The notes beneath the pieces are model-generated. The model was not told the DNA's origin, made no database searches, and was given only the letters and a program-made list of their open reading frames with translations. Source: an uncultured Poribacteria bacterium (lineage in GTDB: Bacteria > Poribacteria > WGA-4E > WGA-3G). From it: a stretch of DNA of 64,000 bases. A program made the translations under genes and the position numbers. The DNA is taken from positions 4,504,217 through 4,568,216 of the forward strand of contig OX639992.1 in assembly GCA_951828515.1 (NCBI GenBank), in the 5' to 3' direction. Shown here piece after piece: positions 8,349 to 18,147 of this stretch (position 1 is its first letter; each line of letters opens with the position of its first letter).

Positions 8349-9839
8349 ATGCGGATTGCAGTCGGTTGTATCGGACATGAAACTAACACATTTTCACCTG
8401 TCGCGACAACCATCGATAACTTCAGAAAGGGGAGTTACCATCGCGGTGACGAAATTATCGCCGCGTTCCGAGGCACTCGAACCATTACCGGTGGTTTCCT
8501 TGATGTTGCTGAACAACTCAATTTACAATCTGTCCCGCTCCTATGGGCGTTTGCGACACCTTCTGGCATGGTAGAGCACGCCGCTTATCAGACGCTTAAA
8601 TCGGAGTTCCTAACGCTTTTGCAGAACGCAGGAAAACTCGACGGAGTGCTCCTCGACTTACACGGCGCAATGGTAACAGATGAACTCGAAGATGCAGAAG
8701 GCGACTTGATTCAGGCAGTACGCGAGATAGTAGGTGAAACGTGGATCGTCACAACGCTCGACCTACATGCCAATATCACCACCAAGATGGCGCATTACTC
8801 CGACGTTATCATCGGGTTCGATACCTATCCGCACGTAGACTGCTATGAACGTGGATTTGAAGCCGGACAACTCCTCTTCGGTATGAACCAAGGTAACATT
8901 CAACCGACGATGGCATACCGTCAACTTCCTTTACTGACCGCACCCCCGGCACAGTGCACAATGAAACCTCCAATGACAGACGTGATAAACGCACTTCATG
9001 CCCTCGAAACCGAGCGTGGTGTTGTGACGGCAACCCTCTCTATGGGTTTTCCATTTGCCGATATAACCGATGCTGGCGTTTCAGTCCTCGTTACCACCAA
9101 CGGGGATATGACACTTGCAGAGACACACGCTGATCAGTTCGCAGCCAATATCTGGGAAATGCGCGAGCAGTTCACCTTTAACCTGCACACCGTCGAAGCC
9201 GCAATCGAAATCGCTAACCAAACAGACGGCAATCCGATTGTACTCGCCGACGGCGCGGATAATCCGGGGGGTGGCGGTCCCTGTGATGGCACAACGATCC
9301 TACGAAAATTTATAGAAGCAGACGTTCAAGACGCGGTCATCGCGGTCATCGCAGATCCCGAATCAGTTGCCCAAGCAATTGAGGCAGGTGTCGGAAACAG
9401 TGTTCAGTTGAATGTCGGTGGCAAAACGGACACACAACACGGAGCACCCGTCGCACTAACAGCGTCCGTCAAAACCCTCTCTGACGGCAGATTTATCTTG
9501 AAGGGTCCAATGGGGCGCGGCACCGCTGCGAACATGGGCAGAACAGCCGTCGTCCAAACCAATGGCATTGAGATTATCCTCACAGAAAGACGGATTCAAC
9601 CTTACGATGCGCAAGTACTTCGGAGCGTTGGGATTGAACCGCAGGCACGCAAACTCATCGCCCTCAAATCCGCTGTCCATTTTCGCGCAGACTACACACC
9701 CATTGCGCACCAGATTTTGGACGTGGATACTCCCGGCGTTCACAGTCCGAACCTTTTCAGTTATGACTATCAGAAGTTAAGACATCCGATTTACCCACTC
9801 GATCCAACCGTTACTTATGGTAAAACCAAGGCAACCTAA
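8349..9839 (+). CDS. M81 family metallopeptidase (MlrC/microcystinase C-like)
   Basis: A 496-residue protein starting MRIAVGCIGHETNTFSP, characteristic of the DUF1485/MlrC family. Conserved segments include Glu11 in GHETNTF, D138-L-H140 in TLDLHAN, TYPHVD with His162, and the glycine-rich DNPGGGGPCDGT. In Sphingomonas the family member MlrC cleaves the linear tetrapeptide left from microcystin breakdown, but most relatives have no known substrate and many lie beside sugar or amino-acid catabolic genes. No signal peptide is seen, so it is cytosolic. It starts a plus-strand pair with the glycosidase-like gene 80 bp downstream. A microcystin role is not supported by the context. Confidence 0.9.
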   Translation: MRIAVGCIGHETNTFSPVATTIDNFRKGSYHRGDEIIAAFRGTRTITGGFLDVAEQLNLQSVPLLWAFATPSGMVEHAAYQTLKSEFLTLLQNAGKLDGVLLDLHGAMVTDELEDAEGDLIQAVREIVGETWIVTTLDLHANITTKMAHYSDVIIGFDTYPHVDCYERGFEAGQLLFGMNQGNIQPTMAYRQLPLLTAPPAQCTMKPPMTDVINALHALETERGVVTATLSMGFPFADITDAGVSVLVTTNGDMTLAETHADQFAANIWEMREQFTFNLHTVEAAIEIANQTDGNPIVLADGADNPGGGGPCDGTTILRKFIEADVQDAVIAVIADPESVAQAIEAGVGNSVQLNVGGKTDTQHGAPVALTASVKTLSDGRFILKGPMGRGTAANMGRTAVVQTNGIEIILTERRIQPYDAQVLRSVGIEPQARKLIALKSAVHFRADYTPIAHQILDVDTPGVHSPNLFSYDYQKLRHPIYPLDPTVTYGKTKAT

Positions 9840-9919
9840 ATCTGTTACTCTGTAGGGGTAGGTCTTGTGCCTACCCTCCACCTATCGAAAATCGATCACC
9901 TATTCAAAGGACAAAAAAC

Positions 9920-11314
9920 GTGACAGAAAGACGCGTCTCTGGAAACTACGAAATGAATCTGGTGCTGACAGGAGAACTGACCACCGAACCGGTCAAAGTT
10001 TTCTTCTCTGGAGATACAGCGTTAGGCAAAAGGGCATACCTCGCGATTTCTGACTCCATCCATCCCAGTAACGGACGGAGCCACCAGCTCAAAATTGTCC
10101 GCGAAACCGGTACCGACACCCGAACTTGGAAGACGTATAATAACATCGGAGACCCGCCGTGGAACGTCAGGATTCTGAAGAAAGGCAATTTTTTTAGGTT
10201 CTGGGTCAACGACACCACCGGTTGGATCCGAGGTCCGTTGGGTGAATGGGAAAACATTTACGAACCGATGGATAACGCTCTTAAGGTTGAAACGCCAACG
10301 GGTATCCAACTCCAATCTTGCACAATGACAACTCTCCCATGGCTCCAAGAGATCACTAAACCCGTCATATCCTGTGGTCCAAAAGGTTCCTTCTATGAGA
10401 AACAGATTATCCCGGGCGCTATCATTGAATACGACGGTTTGTATTACATGTACGTCATGACAGGAATGGCAGGTGATGAGGAAGGATCTTCAAGACGGTC
10501 AATCGGTGTGGCTGTGAGTCCAGACCTGAAGCAGTGGGAAGGACACGTTGAACCCCTTATCTCCTATCTCGATACGCCGTATGATAATCTCTATATCAGC
10601 GGTGCAGTCGTTACAGGTGACGGGCGCGTCGCTATCATGTTCTCTGCCCAGAAGTTCCCAGAATGGCGGGGATTCATGTTGGCTACGGCCGACCATCCGA
10701 TGGGTCCATTCTTTCAATATCCGGACAACCCAGTCTACAAACACTTCACCCACGCGCACGAATTCGACCTCATCCGTGCTGAAGGGTTACCGTCCCGCTA
10801 TCTCCTTTTCTACGCGGGTTTCACGCCAGAGCCACAACGCGGATTGGCAGGCGATCGCGGGTATCTACTCTACAGCAATGATTTGGTGAACTGGCATCCC
10901 GACGAGCGGAATCCGGTCTTTGCTCCCGAAACACTGGATAACTGGGACGCGATCCACGTTCGACCGAGATCCTTGAATCGGGTCGATGATATGTGGTATC
11001 TGTGGTATGAAGGGTGCAACACATGGAAACCGGAAGGTGTGTCCCATCACGGGTGGTGGGATACGGTAGGCCTCGCACGTTCAAAAGACCTCGTCAACTG
11101 GGAATACTATCCAAGAAACCCTGCGCTGCCCGGTCTCGGCATTAATACTGACCAGTTTGATAACAACTGGGTAGGCTGGCCCCGTATGTACATCAAAGAC
11201 GGTGTCGGATACGTTTTTTACACAGGAAACGCCCAAGTCGGATTACGGACGATTCCCTTGGACGATCTCACCAACTGGCAGACAGAAGGCGGACAGACTT
11301 TCGATTTGCTGTAA
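9920..11314 (+). CDS. Five-bladed beta-propeller glycosidase-like protein (GH43/GH32/GH130 type)
   Basis: A 464-residue protein beginning with GTG at 9920, preceded by AAAGG and six A residues. From about residue 150 it shows blade repeats typical of five-bladed propeller glycosidases: GAIIEYDGLYYMYV, SIGVAVSPDLKQWE, GDRGYLLYSNDLVNWHPD, DMWYLWYEG and VGLARSKDLVNWEYYP. The N-terminal ~150 residues form a separate beta-rich domain. Acidic residues at blade starts could be catalytic, but I cannot assign the pair, so activity is unproven. There is no signal peptide. The gap to the M81 gene holds a GTAGGGGTAGGTCTTGTGCC repeat. Likely role is oligosaccharide hydrolysis or phosphorolysis inside the cell. 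Confidence 0.8.
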   Translation: MTERRVSGNYEMNLVLTGELTTEPVKVFFSGDTALGKRAYLAISDSIHPSNGRSHQLKIVRETGTDTRTWKTYNNIGDPPWNVRILKKGNFFRFWVNDTTGWIRGPLGEWENIYEPMDNALKVETPTGIQLQSCTMTTLPWLQEITKPVISCGPKGSFYEKQIIPGAIIEYDGLYYMYVMTGMAGDEEGSSRRSIGVAVSPDLKQWEGHVEPLISYLDTPYDNLYISGAVVTGDGRVAIMFSAQKFPEWRGFMLATADHPMGPFFQYPDNPVYKHFTHAHEFDLIRAEGLPSRYLLFYAGFTPEPQRGLAGDRGYLLYSNDLVNWHPDERNPVFAPETLDNWDAIHVRPRSLNRVDDMWYLWYEGCNTWKPEGVSHHGWWDTVGLARSKDLVNWEYYPRNPALPGLGINTDQFDNNWVGWPRMYIKDGVGYVFYTGNAQVGLRTIPLDDLTNWQTEGGQTFDLL

Positions 11315-11457
11315 CACACACTGCCTGTAGGAGCGAGTGTTTTTGCTTGGGTGTTTCCTCGCTTTCTCGACTCCTACTGACCGTTGATTACTGACTGTTG
11401 AACGCTTTCGGCGTTTTTTCGTATTTTCCCATGCTATGGTTGGTTTACAGACTCACT

Positions 11458-12489
11458 TTACTGCTTTTTCACTTCTCCCCACATTGTCGTTAGCAACCGC
11501 GGTTGTGGTGAAACCGGCAACGCATACGACGGGTCAAACCAATCTCCTCCAGTATTCGCTTGAAGAATGTTGCCAATATGCGTCAATTGTGTCCGAATCC
11601 CGCTATTCACGTTGACTTTGAAGACTTGAAACCGTCCATTAGTTTCCTTTGTATAAAGGACCTCTTCGCCATTTGGCGATATCGCTGGATACTGTGCATA
11701 GGAACCGGCTTCCTCAAGGACTTGTTTGAGCCCAGTACCATCTCGATTGACGATGAAGATTGTCTGTTTATCTTTCCATGCGTTGTGCAGTGCCCTGGCT
11801 TCCTCCAGAGCCAAACCATTGATGTCGGGCAACGGATGGTTGTTACCAGAAAAAGCGAGTTTATCTCCTGTTGCCGACCAAGACGGATCTTGTTGCCAAG
11901 GGAGTGCTTTCTTAGGCAGGAGTCGCCCATGCTTTCGTGTCCGGGCATCCATTAATATAAGCCACGTTATCCCTGGGCTCGCTGCACCGCAAGCGATTTC
12001 TGTTCCATCAGGCACCCATGCTGGTCGAGAGTACATCCCGATGAATTCGGGGTCTTGTTCGCCTAAGGTCAGAATGTACATACCACTTGTGCCGCCTCCG
12101 ATGCGATCCCATTGATCGTAAGCGATCTGTTTGCCATCGGGTGACCAGGTTGGGGATGTTCTCCAAGCTTCTATTTTTCTCCTAAAGACGCGTCGGACCT
12201 TGAATCCATCAGGATTCATCATATACAGATCTCGCTCTCCGCCGCGATCGGAGACGAAAAGAATTTTATCGCCTGTGGGGGACCAGACAGCTTGAAGATC
12301 ATTTCCAGGGTGCGTTGTTAATCTTACTTGTTCAGAACCATCAGGATTCATGATGTAGACTTCGCGATTGCCATCGCGTGCGGAGGTAAACAGGATTTTA
12401 GGCGTTGTTGGTACTTCTGCGAAAAGCGGGGAAACGTTTGCACACAACAGTGCCAGCGTGAGAATGCGAAAAGTGGATATAAGTCTCAT
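11458..12489 (-). CDS. TolB-like WD40/PD40 beta-propeller, exported
   Basis: A 343-residue protein with an N-terminal signal peptide (basic MRLISTFR, then a hydrophobic stretch ending near LFAEV). It carries repeated PD40 motifs such as TSARDGNREVYIMNPDGSEQ, WSPTGDKILFVSDRGGERDLYMMNPDG and WSPDGKQIAYD, forming a six-bladed TolB-type propeller. The start at 12489 is supported by the signal peptide and a GGAG nine bases upstream; a longer version from 12561 would bury the signal peptide. Such periplasmic propellers bind partner proteins or peptides; in this lineage they are abundant and of unknown partner. Not part of a visible tol-pal cluster. Confidence 0.88.
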   Translation of the reverse strand: MRLISTFRILTLALLCANVSPLFAEVPTTPKILFTSARDGNREVYIMNPDGSEQVRLTTHPGNDLQAVWSPTGDKILFVSDRGGERDLYMMNPDGFKVRRVFRRKIEAWRTSPTWSPDGKQIAYDQWDRIGGGTSGMYILTLGEQDPEFIGMYSRPAWVPDGTEIACGAASPGITWLILMDARTRKHGRLLPKKALPWQQDPSWSATGDKLAFSGNNHPLPDINGLALEEARALHNAWKDKQTIFIVNRDGTGLKQVLEEAGSYAQYPAISPNGEEVLYTKETNGRFQVFKVNVNSGIRTQLTHIGNILQANTGGDWFDPSYALPVSPQPRLLTTMWGEVKKQ

Positions 12490-12732
12490 GCGATATTTCT
12501 CCGAAAAGGTCTTGGGAAAGAAATTTTGCACTATCACCCTCCCTGTTTTTGCGGTGATCAAATTTTCTACGTTTTATGACTTTTCCATGCCTTATAACTT
12601 AAAGACACATTTATCGACGAAAAGGGTGCATACGACTAAAAAAATGGAAATGGGTGTTTTTGTGGATTTCTTCGACGGTTTTTTTAGGGTGGGTTGAGCA
12701 TCCAGCGAAACCCAACTGAGCATCTAATCCAG

Positions 12733-12771
12733 TAAATCCTTGAATCCTGAAAATCCTGATTCAGACAATGT
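12733..12771. repeat. AATCCTGAAAATCCTGATTCAGA repeat family
   Basis: The phrase built from TCCTTGAATCCTGAAAATCC then TGATTCAGACAATG lies here and recurs at 18651-18690 and 40711-40755 with one or two changes. All three copies are intergenic. It is a short internally repetitive interspersed repeat of unknown function. Confidence 0.7.
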
Positions 12772-12775
12772 ATTC

Positions 12776-14017
12776 CTACACATTCCTCTCCAAAACCACG
12801 CCTTCCCGTTCAATACGCGCGAAGGTTTCTTTGTATTCAGCACTGCCATCATCATCCCAATACGTCGTAGAAATAGGAGCGGTGTAGCGCATCGGAATCA
12901 GGCGACTCCGATCCGGACGGACCATGAAAAGCGAATTCGTCGGATCCGCGATGTTATACATACGTGTGCCGTTCCTGAATTGAGATTTGAGAATCCACCG
13001 CTTCTGTTCCGGTAGTTTTAAAGCCTTCAGACGTTCTAATTCATCACGATTCAGCGTCACCCCAAGCCCAGGAGATTCAGGAACACGTAGGAACCCGTTA
13101 ATCGGGGTCAAATTCTCGTTGACCACATCCGTTTTCCACGTCTCGGTATCCGAATGGAAATGAAAGGTCGCCGTTGGAAACGCCGCCATCATGTGGGTTG
13201 TCATCGCACGCGTGATATTTCCACCCACATTTTGAAGCATGAATGGACTCTCATTTGCCGCAAAAAGACCTGCGCGCCGAACCGCATCACCGATCTTCGC
13301 GTGTCCGAGCATGTAAATGTCCGCAGGTCTCATGAACACCTCGTACGTCGCACCCATCGGAAAGTGATGCAGCACAATCGGCAATCTTGAGCGTTGGCGG
13401 AGTTCGATGTAGCCTTGTATGTCTTCACCCGGCAACGGATCTTCAAAACACCCAGCGATCCGGTATTGGGACAATGCATCAACCAACTCAGGAATGTGGT
13501 CGTCTGTCCCGCCCATCGTGAAGTCGTAGTGGATCTTGAATCCGTCCGGGGCAACGGCTTCCATCGCCTCGGTCTGGTCGAGGACATTCTCAAAAGGTGA
13601 GAGGTGATATTTCATCCATGTGTACCCTTGTGCCGCGTATGTAGCAACGGTTTCTGCCATGCGCGTCGGATCGGTCGAGACAGTCCAACACCCCACAGGC
13701 ACCCACGAACGATACTTTTGTCCGAATAACTTATACACCGGCACGCCTGCTGCCTTCCCCATCAAGTCGTACATCGCCGTGCCGAGTCCAAGCGAGGTCT
13801 CGTCTCCTACCCAGTCAAACGGATTTGTTCCGATGTATTGATCAATCACATCTTGTGGTTCGCGTCTCCCGCTTTCACCTAACCCCTCCAAGCCTGTATC
13901 TGTTCGTGCGACGTATACAGTACGCCGGATCGGACCGTAGTAGTGATTCAGTTGATAGGCGAGAAAATCTTGATACTCAAGAATGATCTCATGAACTTCA
14001 ATTTCCGTGATCTTCAT
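12776..14017 (-). CDS. Enolase-superfamily protein (mandelate racemase/muconate lactonizing type), probable sugar-acid dehydratase
   Basis: A 413-residue protein starting MKITEIEVHEIIL. The barrel contains the expected metal-binding acidic segments: IHYDFTMGG (Asp), GCFEDPLPGED (Glu) and a later HHFPMGA segment. Lys or His acid/base residues may sit in WMKYHLSP. The family abstracts protons alpha to carboxylates; here the likely substrates are sugar acids. Its ATG overlaps the TGA of the upstream LamG-GH67-pectin-lyase gene as ATGA (14014-14017), so translation is coupled. This points to an uronic or aldonic acid released by that protein as a possible substrate, which is inference. A longer frame from 14050 is not needed. 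Confidence 0.9.
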   Translation of the reverse strand: MKITEIEVHEIILEYQDFLAYQLNHYYGPIRRTVYVARTDTGLEGLGESGRREPQDVIDQYIGTNPFDWVGDETSLGLGTAMYDLMGKAAGVPVYKLFGQKYRSWVPVGCWTVSTDPTRMAETVATYAAQGYTWMKYHLSPFENVLDQTEAMEAVAPDGFKIHYDFTMGGTDDHIPELVDALSQYRIAGCFEDPLPGEDIQGYIELRQRSRLPIVLHHFPMGATYEVFMRPADIYMLGHAKIGDAVRRAGLFAANESPFMLQNVGGNITRAMTTHMMAAFPTATFHFHSDTETWKTDVVNENLTPINGFLRVPESPGLGVTLNRDELERLKALKLPEQKRWILKSQFRNGTRMYNIADPTNSLFMVRPDRSRLIPMRYTAPISTTYWDDDGSAEYKETFARIEREGVVLERNV

Positions 14018-17000
14018 TGAGAGGTATCCGTTCCGTTGATGAGAAAGCAATCTTCAACGGTGATGTTTTCGGACGAGTGCGTGTCGCCATCGACTTTGAT
14101 TGCCGCACCGCCTCCTATAGGTCTTCCATACTCGCGGCGCACAGCGTCAATACGGCAGTAGGCAATCGTCACGTTCTGGCACTCGGAGAGATAAAGCCCA
14201 TTTCTGTCTGTTCGGATGTTAACATTGTCAACGAGCAGCGCATCACAACCTTCAGCCAGAACAGCGGAATCACCACCTCTATGGATGTTCAAGTTCCGGA
14301 TTTCCACGTTTTTACAGCGTTTCAGTGTAATACACGTATTGCCCTTGCCGTTAAGGATCCCAGGACCGTAGATTTTTACGTCCTCTAAGTCTGTTCCGAC
14401 AAATAGAGGCATATCTGCCTCAACAAAGGAATACTGGAGTACAGCCCCCGCATCGATCGCGAGGGTAACATTACTTTTCAACTGAATGGGACCAGTCGCG
14501 TAGACCCCGGACGGCACGAAGACCGTGTCGCCTCCAGCGGCGTAGCAGGCAGTGATGGCTTTGTTGATCGCGTCTGCATCGTTCGATTTGCCGTCGGCAA
14601 CAGCACCGAAATGCCGCACGTTGTAGGTGCCGACTTTCGCAAGTGCTTCCGCAGTCAATTCTGCGAGTATTTCCTCGCGTTTTCTGCCGGTATACTTCTC
14701 AAAGTTCGTTACCCATTTCTTAAGGGTCCGGTTGCGCTCGGACACGGCATAGTCCACCAGTGTTTTCAGAGTATATTCATATCTGTGCCGATCTATTTTA
14801 CCTTCAAGCGTTTTCCAGAGTTCGATCGCTTGCGATGCCATCTCAACCCCCTCTTCCATGTTGGCGTAGATGTCTTGTATGAGGGTTCTGCCGATAGAGA
14901 GTCGCTGATCGTGTTCTGTGAAGTGGAAGGTAACAAGGTGTGCTTCCCCGCGTAACGGATCTCCATATATCTCGCGAAGTCCTGGGGCATACTGCGCTAA
15001 CACGCGTGCCTGCAACGCTGGGGTCATAACACCGACACCTTCCTTACTGACGACATACGGGGTCTTGTTTTCTGTCATACCGGGGTCGCTGGAATCAAGC
15101 CATATACCGCGGTAACCCCGATAGTTATAGGTTTTTCGCGTCACTTCCTCAAGCATCATCAAGATAGTCTTGACTGTTCCAAGTATATCAGGGTCATTGC
15201 CGAAGGTCTGCTGAATCCATTCTGTGTAAATTTCATCTACCGTCAGGTCTGGATTCCAAGAGAGTCGTCCCAATCCGTAATAGTTCACTGCGTTCAATGG
15301 CGATTCTGTCCACGCTGGCGAGGGCGAGATCATAGCTACACCCATGATACAATCGACACTGAATTTGTTCAAACTCCCCGGTCCGTTGCGATAGGTATCC
15401 TGTTCAAACCACCACTTCCACTTCTTGACCCACGAGACGGGCCAACTCTTGTCAATGACGAGTTCACTGCCAGAGAGGTTTTTCTGCATCGCACCGTCGA
15501 GCGCAGGGAGCGGTGCCCAGAGATCCCAATCCATAGGGCTGCCTTTCGGAACTATAGCAACGTTGTCTCGGAAATTGCCGTCTTCGGGGGCGAACAGATC
15601 GTAAGGGATTAGGTTTCGGTAGGGTTCGGGTGTATATCGAAGATTACCGTAGACGAACGCACGCACGAGCACTGTTCCACTGTATGGTTTCAGTGTATCC
15701 GCAATCCGATTCACCATTGGCGGACGTGGATCCCCATTCTGTTTCTCCGAACCGAGTTTCATCATGTATCCACCGAAATCAGGCACGCGGGCATAGAGGG
15801 CATCAGCGGTTGTTGGGTCGAGTGCAAGGAGATAACTCGGACTCCAATAGAGTTTGATACCATAGTCTCGACAGATGTCAGCGAGTTTTTCGACCTCGTC
15901 GAGATGATCCAGAAAGTTGTTTCGGTAATGCCAGTTAATCTCACTCGGACAGAGCGCATTCCAACCGCACGATGCCAACATACGCACCCAATCTCGGATG
16001 CGTTTGGTATCGCCGGTACGCAACTCTTCCCAGCTAAAAATCGAACTGTCTCTGCCGCCACCCCGCCATCTGTCACCGAGAAGTCCACGAAAGTAAGACC
16101 AGTGTGCCACCATACGGATAGGTACCTGCGGATTTTCCAGCACATCAAGTGCGAGCGGATCCTGTCCGATCTGAACGCGACGAATCAGATCAAACACACC
16201 GAAAATAACCCCTGCGGGTATTCCACCAGCAACAACAACCGTATTGTCTATTGCCTTGATGACGAATCCATCGCCTTCAATCTGATCCAATTGGAGGTCT
16301 TCAGCACGATCGCGGATCCAATTGGAGGTTTCAGCGGTGCCCAGAATTACTTTCGGTCCAGCAGCAGTAGCAATTTCCGAAACGGTGGATTTGTAGCTGA
16401 ACATAGATTCCGCCGCCTGCGCCAACTCAGAACCAGCCGTCTTGACAGTCGAATTCGATCCCTCAGCGACGATGTTTCTGAATAAATCCGGATTACGTTG
16501 TTTTGTAGCAGGTGGGTTGAATTGTAGCCACGCCTTGTAGAGCGTGTCGTCTATTTTTTGGTACTTGTAAATGTCCTGCTTGTTTTCGGTAGGATTCGTA
16601 TCCCGCCTTCCCGCATAGATGGCTTTGGTTTCGTTATAAATTTGATGGATTTCAGCATCGGTGAGTGGCTTATTATAGATACGGAGATCATCGAGATAGC
16701 CCACAAAACCTTCACCGGTGTGAATTTCCGTTAAACCCTCACGGCGCAACGGTTCTGTATCCACTCCTGATAAATCAATTGTTGCGATCTGCTCGCCATC
16801 ACGCCAACCCACGATTTGCTTCGCTTTGTCGTCGTAGGCAACCGCAAACAGATGCCATTCGGAATCGCCGATGGAGGCTTTCACGTGCGGATAGAACGCC
16901 CATTCGCGCATGTCGTACTTGGGCCAGTCGTAGTCGAGAATCCCTTCCCAGTATTCAAAATCCTCTTCACCTTGGAAACGCACCTGAAAACAACCACGAT

Positions 17001-17364
17001 AGGTGTTAAGTTCAAGGGCATCGTTGTTATACCTGAGAATGTTGGACCTATCCGATATCGTATTTAGCCAAAAACAGATTGTGCCGCGCGACATCGCAAG
17101 TGGAGAATTCTCAGGCACCGGAATCCGCATCGGTTCGGTCTTGGACATTGTTTCAATACAGGCACGTCCTTCACCGAGCGAATAAATCTTTGTTTCACCC
17201 AGCACTGCGTGGTTCCCGTTACCGGAGAGGTCGGTCCCCGTCCCGTCATCAAAATCCCAACGACCGACCAATCCTTCGGGGTCAGCTGCCATCGCGCTGC
17301 TGAGTTCACTTGCCAACATCAGTCCGACTACTACAAAAACAATAATAAGGCTTTGATATTCCAT
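14014..17364 (-). CDS. Secreted LamG - GH67 alpha-glucuronidase-like - pectin-lyase-fold fusion
   Basis: An 1116-residue exported protein (signal peptide residues 1-27). Residues about 30-250 form a LamG/concanavalin-like domain ending in GYLDDLRIYNKPLTDAEI. Residues about 310-860 resemble GH67 alpha-glucuronidases: NPQVPIRMVAHWSYF, GIKLYWSPSYLL, DFGGYMMKLGSEKQ, and PEDGNF..NVAI...GSPMD. By recalled GH67 alignment, Glu540 would be the general acid and Asp595 one carboxylate of the base pair, while the usual second Glu (REP motif) is Ala617 here (WAP). Residues about 912-1116 form a right-handed beta-helix start (VRHFGAVADGKSNDADAINKAI), as in GH28 or pectate-lyase proteins, but short. GGAG precedes the ATG by seven bases. 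It lies 24 bp after a LamG gene and overlaps the enolase-superfamily gene. Possible activity: uronic-acid-containing polysaccharides; catalysis by the GH67 part is uncertain. Confidence 0.85.
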   Translation of the reverse strand: MEYQSLIIVFVVVGLMLASELSSAMAADPEGLVGRWDFDDGTGTDLSGNGNHAVLGETKIYSLGEGRACIETMSKTEPMRIPVPENSPLAMSRGTICFWLNTISDRSNILRYNNDALELNTYRGCFQVRFQGEEDFEYWEGILDYDWPKYDMREWAFYPHVKASIGDSEWHLFAVAYDDKAKQIVGWRDGEQIATIDLSGVDTEPLRREGLTEIHTGEGFVGYLDDLRIYNKPLTDAEIHQIYNETKAIYAGRRDTNPTENKQDIYKYQKIDDTLYKAWLQFNPPATKQRNPDLFRNIVAEGSNSTVKTAGSELAQAAESMFSYKSTVSEIATAAGPKVILGTAETSNWIRDRAEDLQLDQIEGDGFVIKAIDNTVVVAGGIPAGVIFGVFDLIRRVQIGQDPLALDVLENPQVPIRMVAHWSYFRGLLGDRWRGGGRDSSIFSWEELRTGDTKRIRDWVRMLASCGWNALCPSEINWHYRNNFLDHLDEVEKLADICRDYGIKLYWSPSYLLALDPTTADALYARVPDFGGYMMKLGSEKQNGDPRPPMVNRIADTLKPYSGTVLVRAFVYGNLRYTPEPYRNLIPYDLFAPEDGNFRDNVAIVPKGSPMDWDLWAPLPALDGAMQKNLSGSELVIDKSWPVSWVKKWKWWFEQDTYRNGPGSLNKFSVDCIMGVAMISPSPAWTESPLNAVNYYGLGRLSWNPDLTVDEIYTEWIQQTFGNDPDILGTVKTILMMLEEVTRKTYNYRGYRGIWLDSSDPGMTENKTPYVVSKEGVGVMTPALQARVLAQYAPGLREIYGDPLRGEAHLVTFHFTEHDQRLSIGRTLIQDIYANMEEGVEMASQAIELWKTLEGKIDRHRYEYTLKTLVDYAVSERNRTLKKWVTNFEKYTGRKREEILAELTAEALAKVGTYNVRHFGAVADGKSNDADAINKAITACYAAGGDTVFVPSGVYATGPIQLKSNVTLAIDAGAVLQYSFVEADMPLFVGTDLEDVKIYGPGILNGKGNTCITLKRCKNVEIRNLNIHRGGDSAVLAEGCDALLVDNVNIRTDRNGLYLSECQNVTIAYCRIDAVRREYGRPIGGGAAIKVDGDTHSSENITVEDCFLINGTDTSQ

Positions 17365-17388
17365 GCGTATTCTCCATTCGCTTGATCC

Positions 17389-18147
17389 TTACGGGCTGAC
17401 CTTTATATTTCCCCATGTGGTGGCTAATTTGCCCGCAGGATAAACCGCCAGTGCGGATTTGAGCCCTTTTGTCATGGCGACGTTGATGTCATCTTCAGAG
17501 AGCGCGACACTGAAAAACGCGATCTCGTCAAAGAGACCGGTAAAATATTGTCCCCACTGATCTAAAAAATTCGCACCGATACCGATCTCCGTAAACGTGT
17601 AAGAATCGGCAACTGTCTCACCCTCTTTCCCATTGTAATAGCCCGTTACGTTCCCTTCGCCATCGAATACAAACGCATAGTGTCCCCATTTGTTGTCATC
17701 AAATTCTGGGATGACGGGTTTCCACGCGCTACTCCAGATTTCGACCGCTCCATTTTGGTACCGAGTTGTGAAAGCCGGATTTGTGGGTCCACTGATATTC
17801 GATATCAACCGATCATCGTTGGCAGCATCGCTCGGATTTGCCCACAAAACCAGTGTAACCTCTCCAGACAAACTCAAATCTCCGACAACGACATGCCCCT
17901 TACTGTCATTTCCATCAAACTCCAGTGCAGATCCAAACTTACCGTTGTTTGTCCATTTCGGATCGTTCTCAAGTTTCCCATCATTACCATTTTCAGAGGA
18001 ATCCGCCGCTGTATTACCCTTGCCTTCATCAAAGAGCCACATCCCAGCAACGGTTTCCAGATCAAATTCGGCACTGCTGATGCCCGTAAACACCAGGCTC
18101 AGGACAATTAAACTCGCAAGCATTAAATTCGCCATTACAATTTTCAT
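17389..18147 (-). CDS. Secreted LamG-domain protein
   Basis: A 252-residue protein with a clear signal peptide (MKIVMANLMLASLIVLSLVF...SSA). The rest is one LamG/concanavalin A-like jelly roll: GMWLFDEGKGNTAADSSENGNDG, KFGSALEFDGNDS, EVTLVLWANPSD, and TGLFDEIAFFSVALSEDDI. The C-terminal tail VYPAGKLATTWGNIKV is a recurring ending in LamG proteins of this lineage, as I remember it. A perfect AAAGGAGG lies upstream of the ATG. Such proteins usually bind carbohydrate. It heads the unit leading into the LamG-GH67 fusion, so it may present or capture the same polysaccharide. Confidence 0.88.
   Translation of the reverse strand: MKIVMANLMLASLIVLSLVFTGISSAEFDLETVAGMWLFDEGKGNTAADSSENGNDGKLENDPKWTNNGKFGSALEFDGNDSKGHVVVGDLSLSGEVTLVLWANPSDAANDDRLISNISGPTNPAFTTRYQNGAVEIWSSAWKPVIPEFDDNKWGHYAFVFDGEGNVTGYYNGKEGETVADSYTFTEIGIGANFLDQWGQYFTGLFDEIAFFSVALSEDDINVAMTKGLKSALAVYPAGKLATTWGNIKVSP

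Noticed and set aside
8349-9839. Microcystin degradation gene cluster
   Set aside because: Only an MlrC-family protein is present; no MlrA, MlrB or MlrD homologues lie nearby, and the family is broad.
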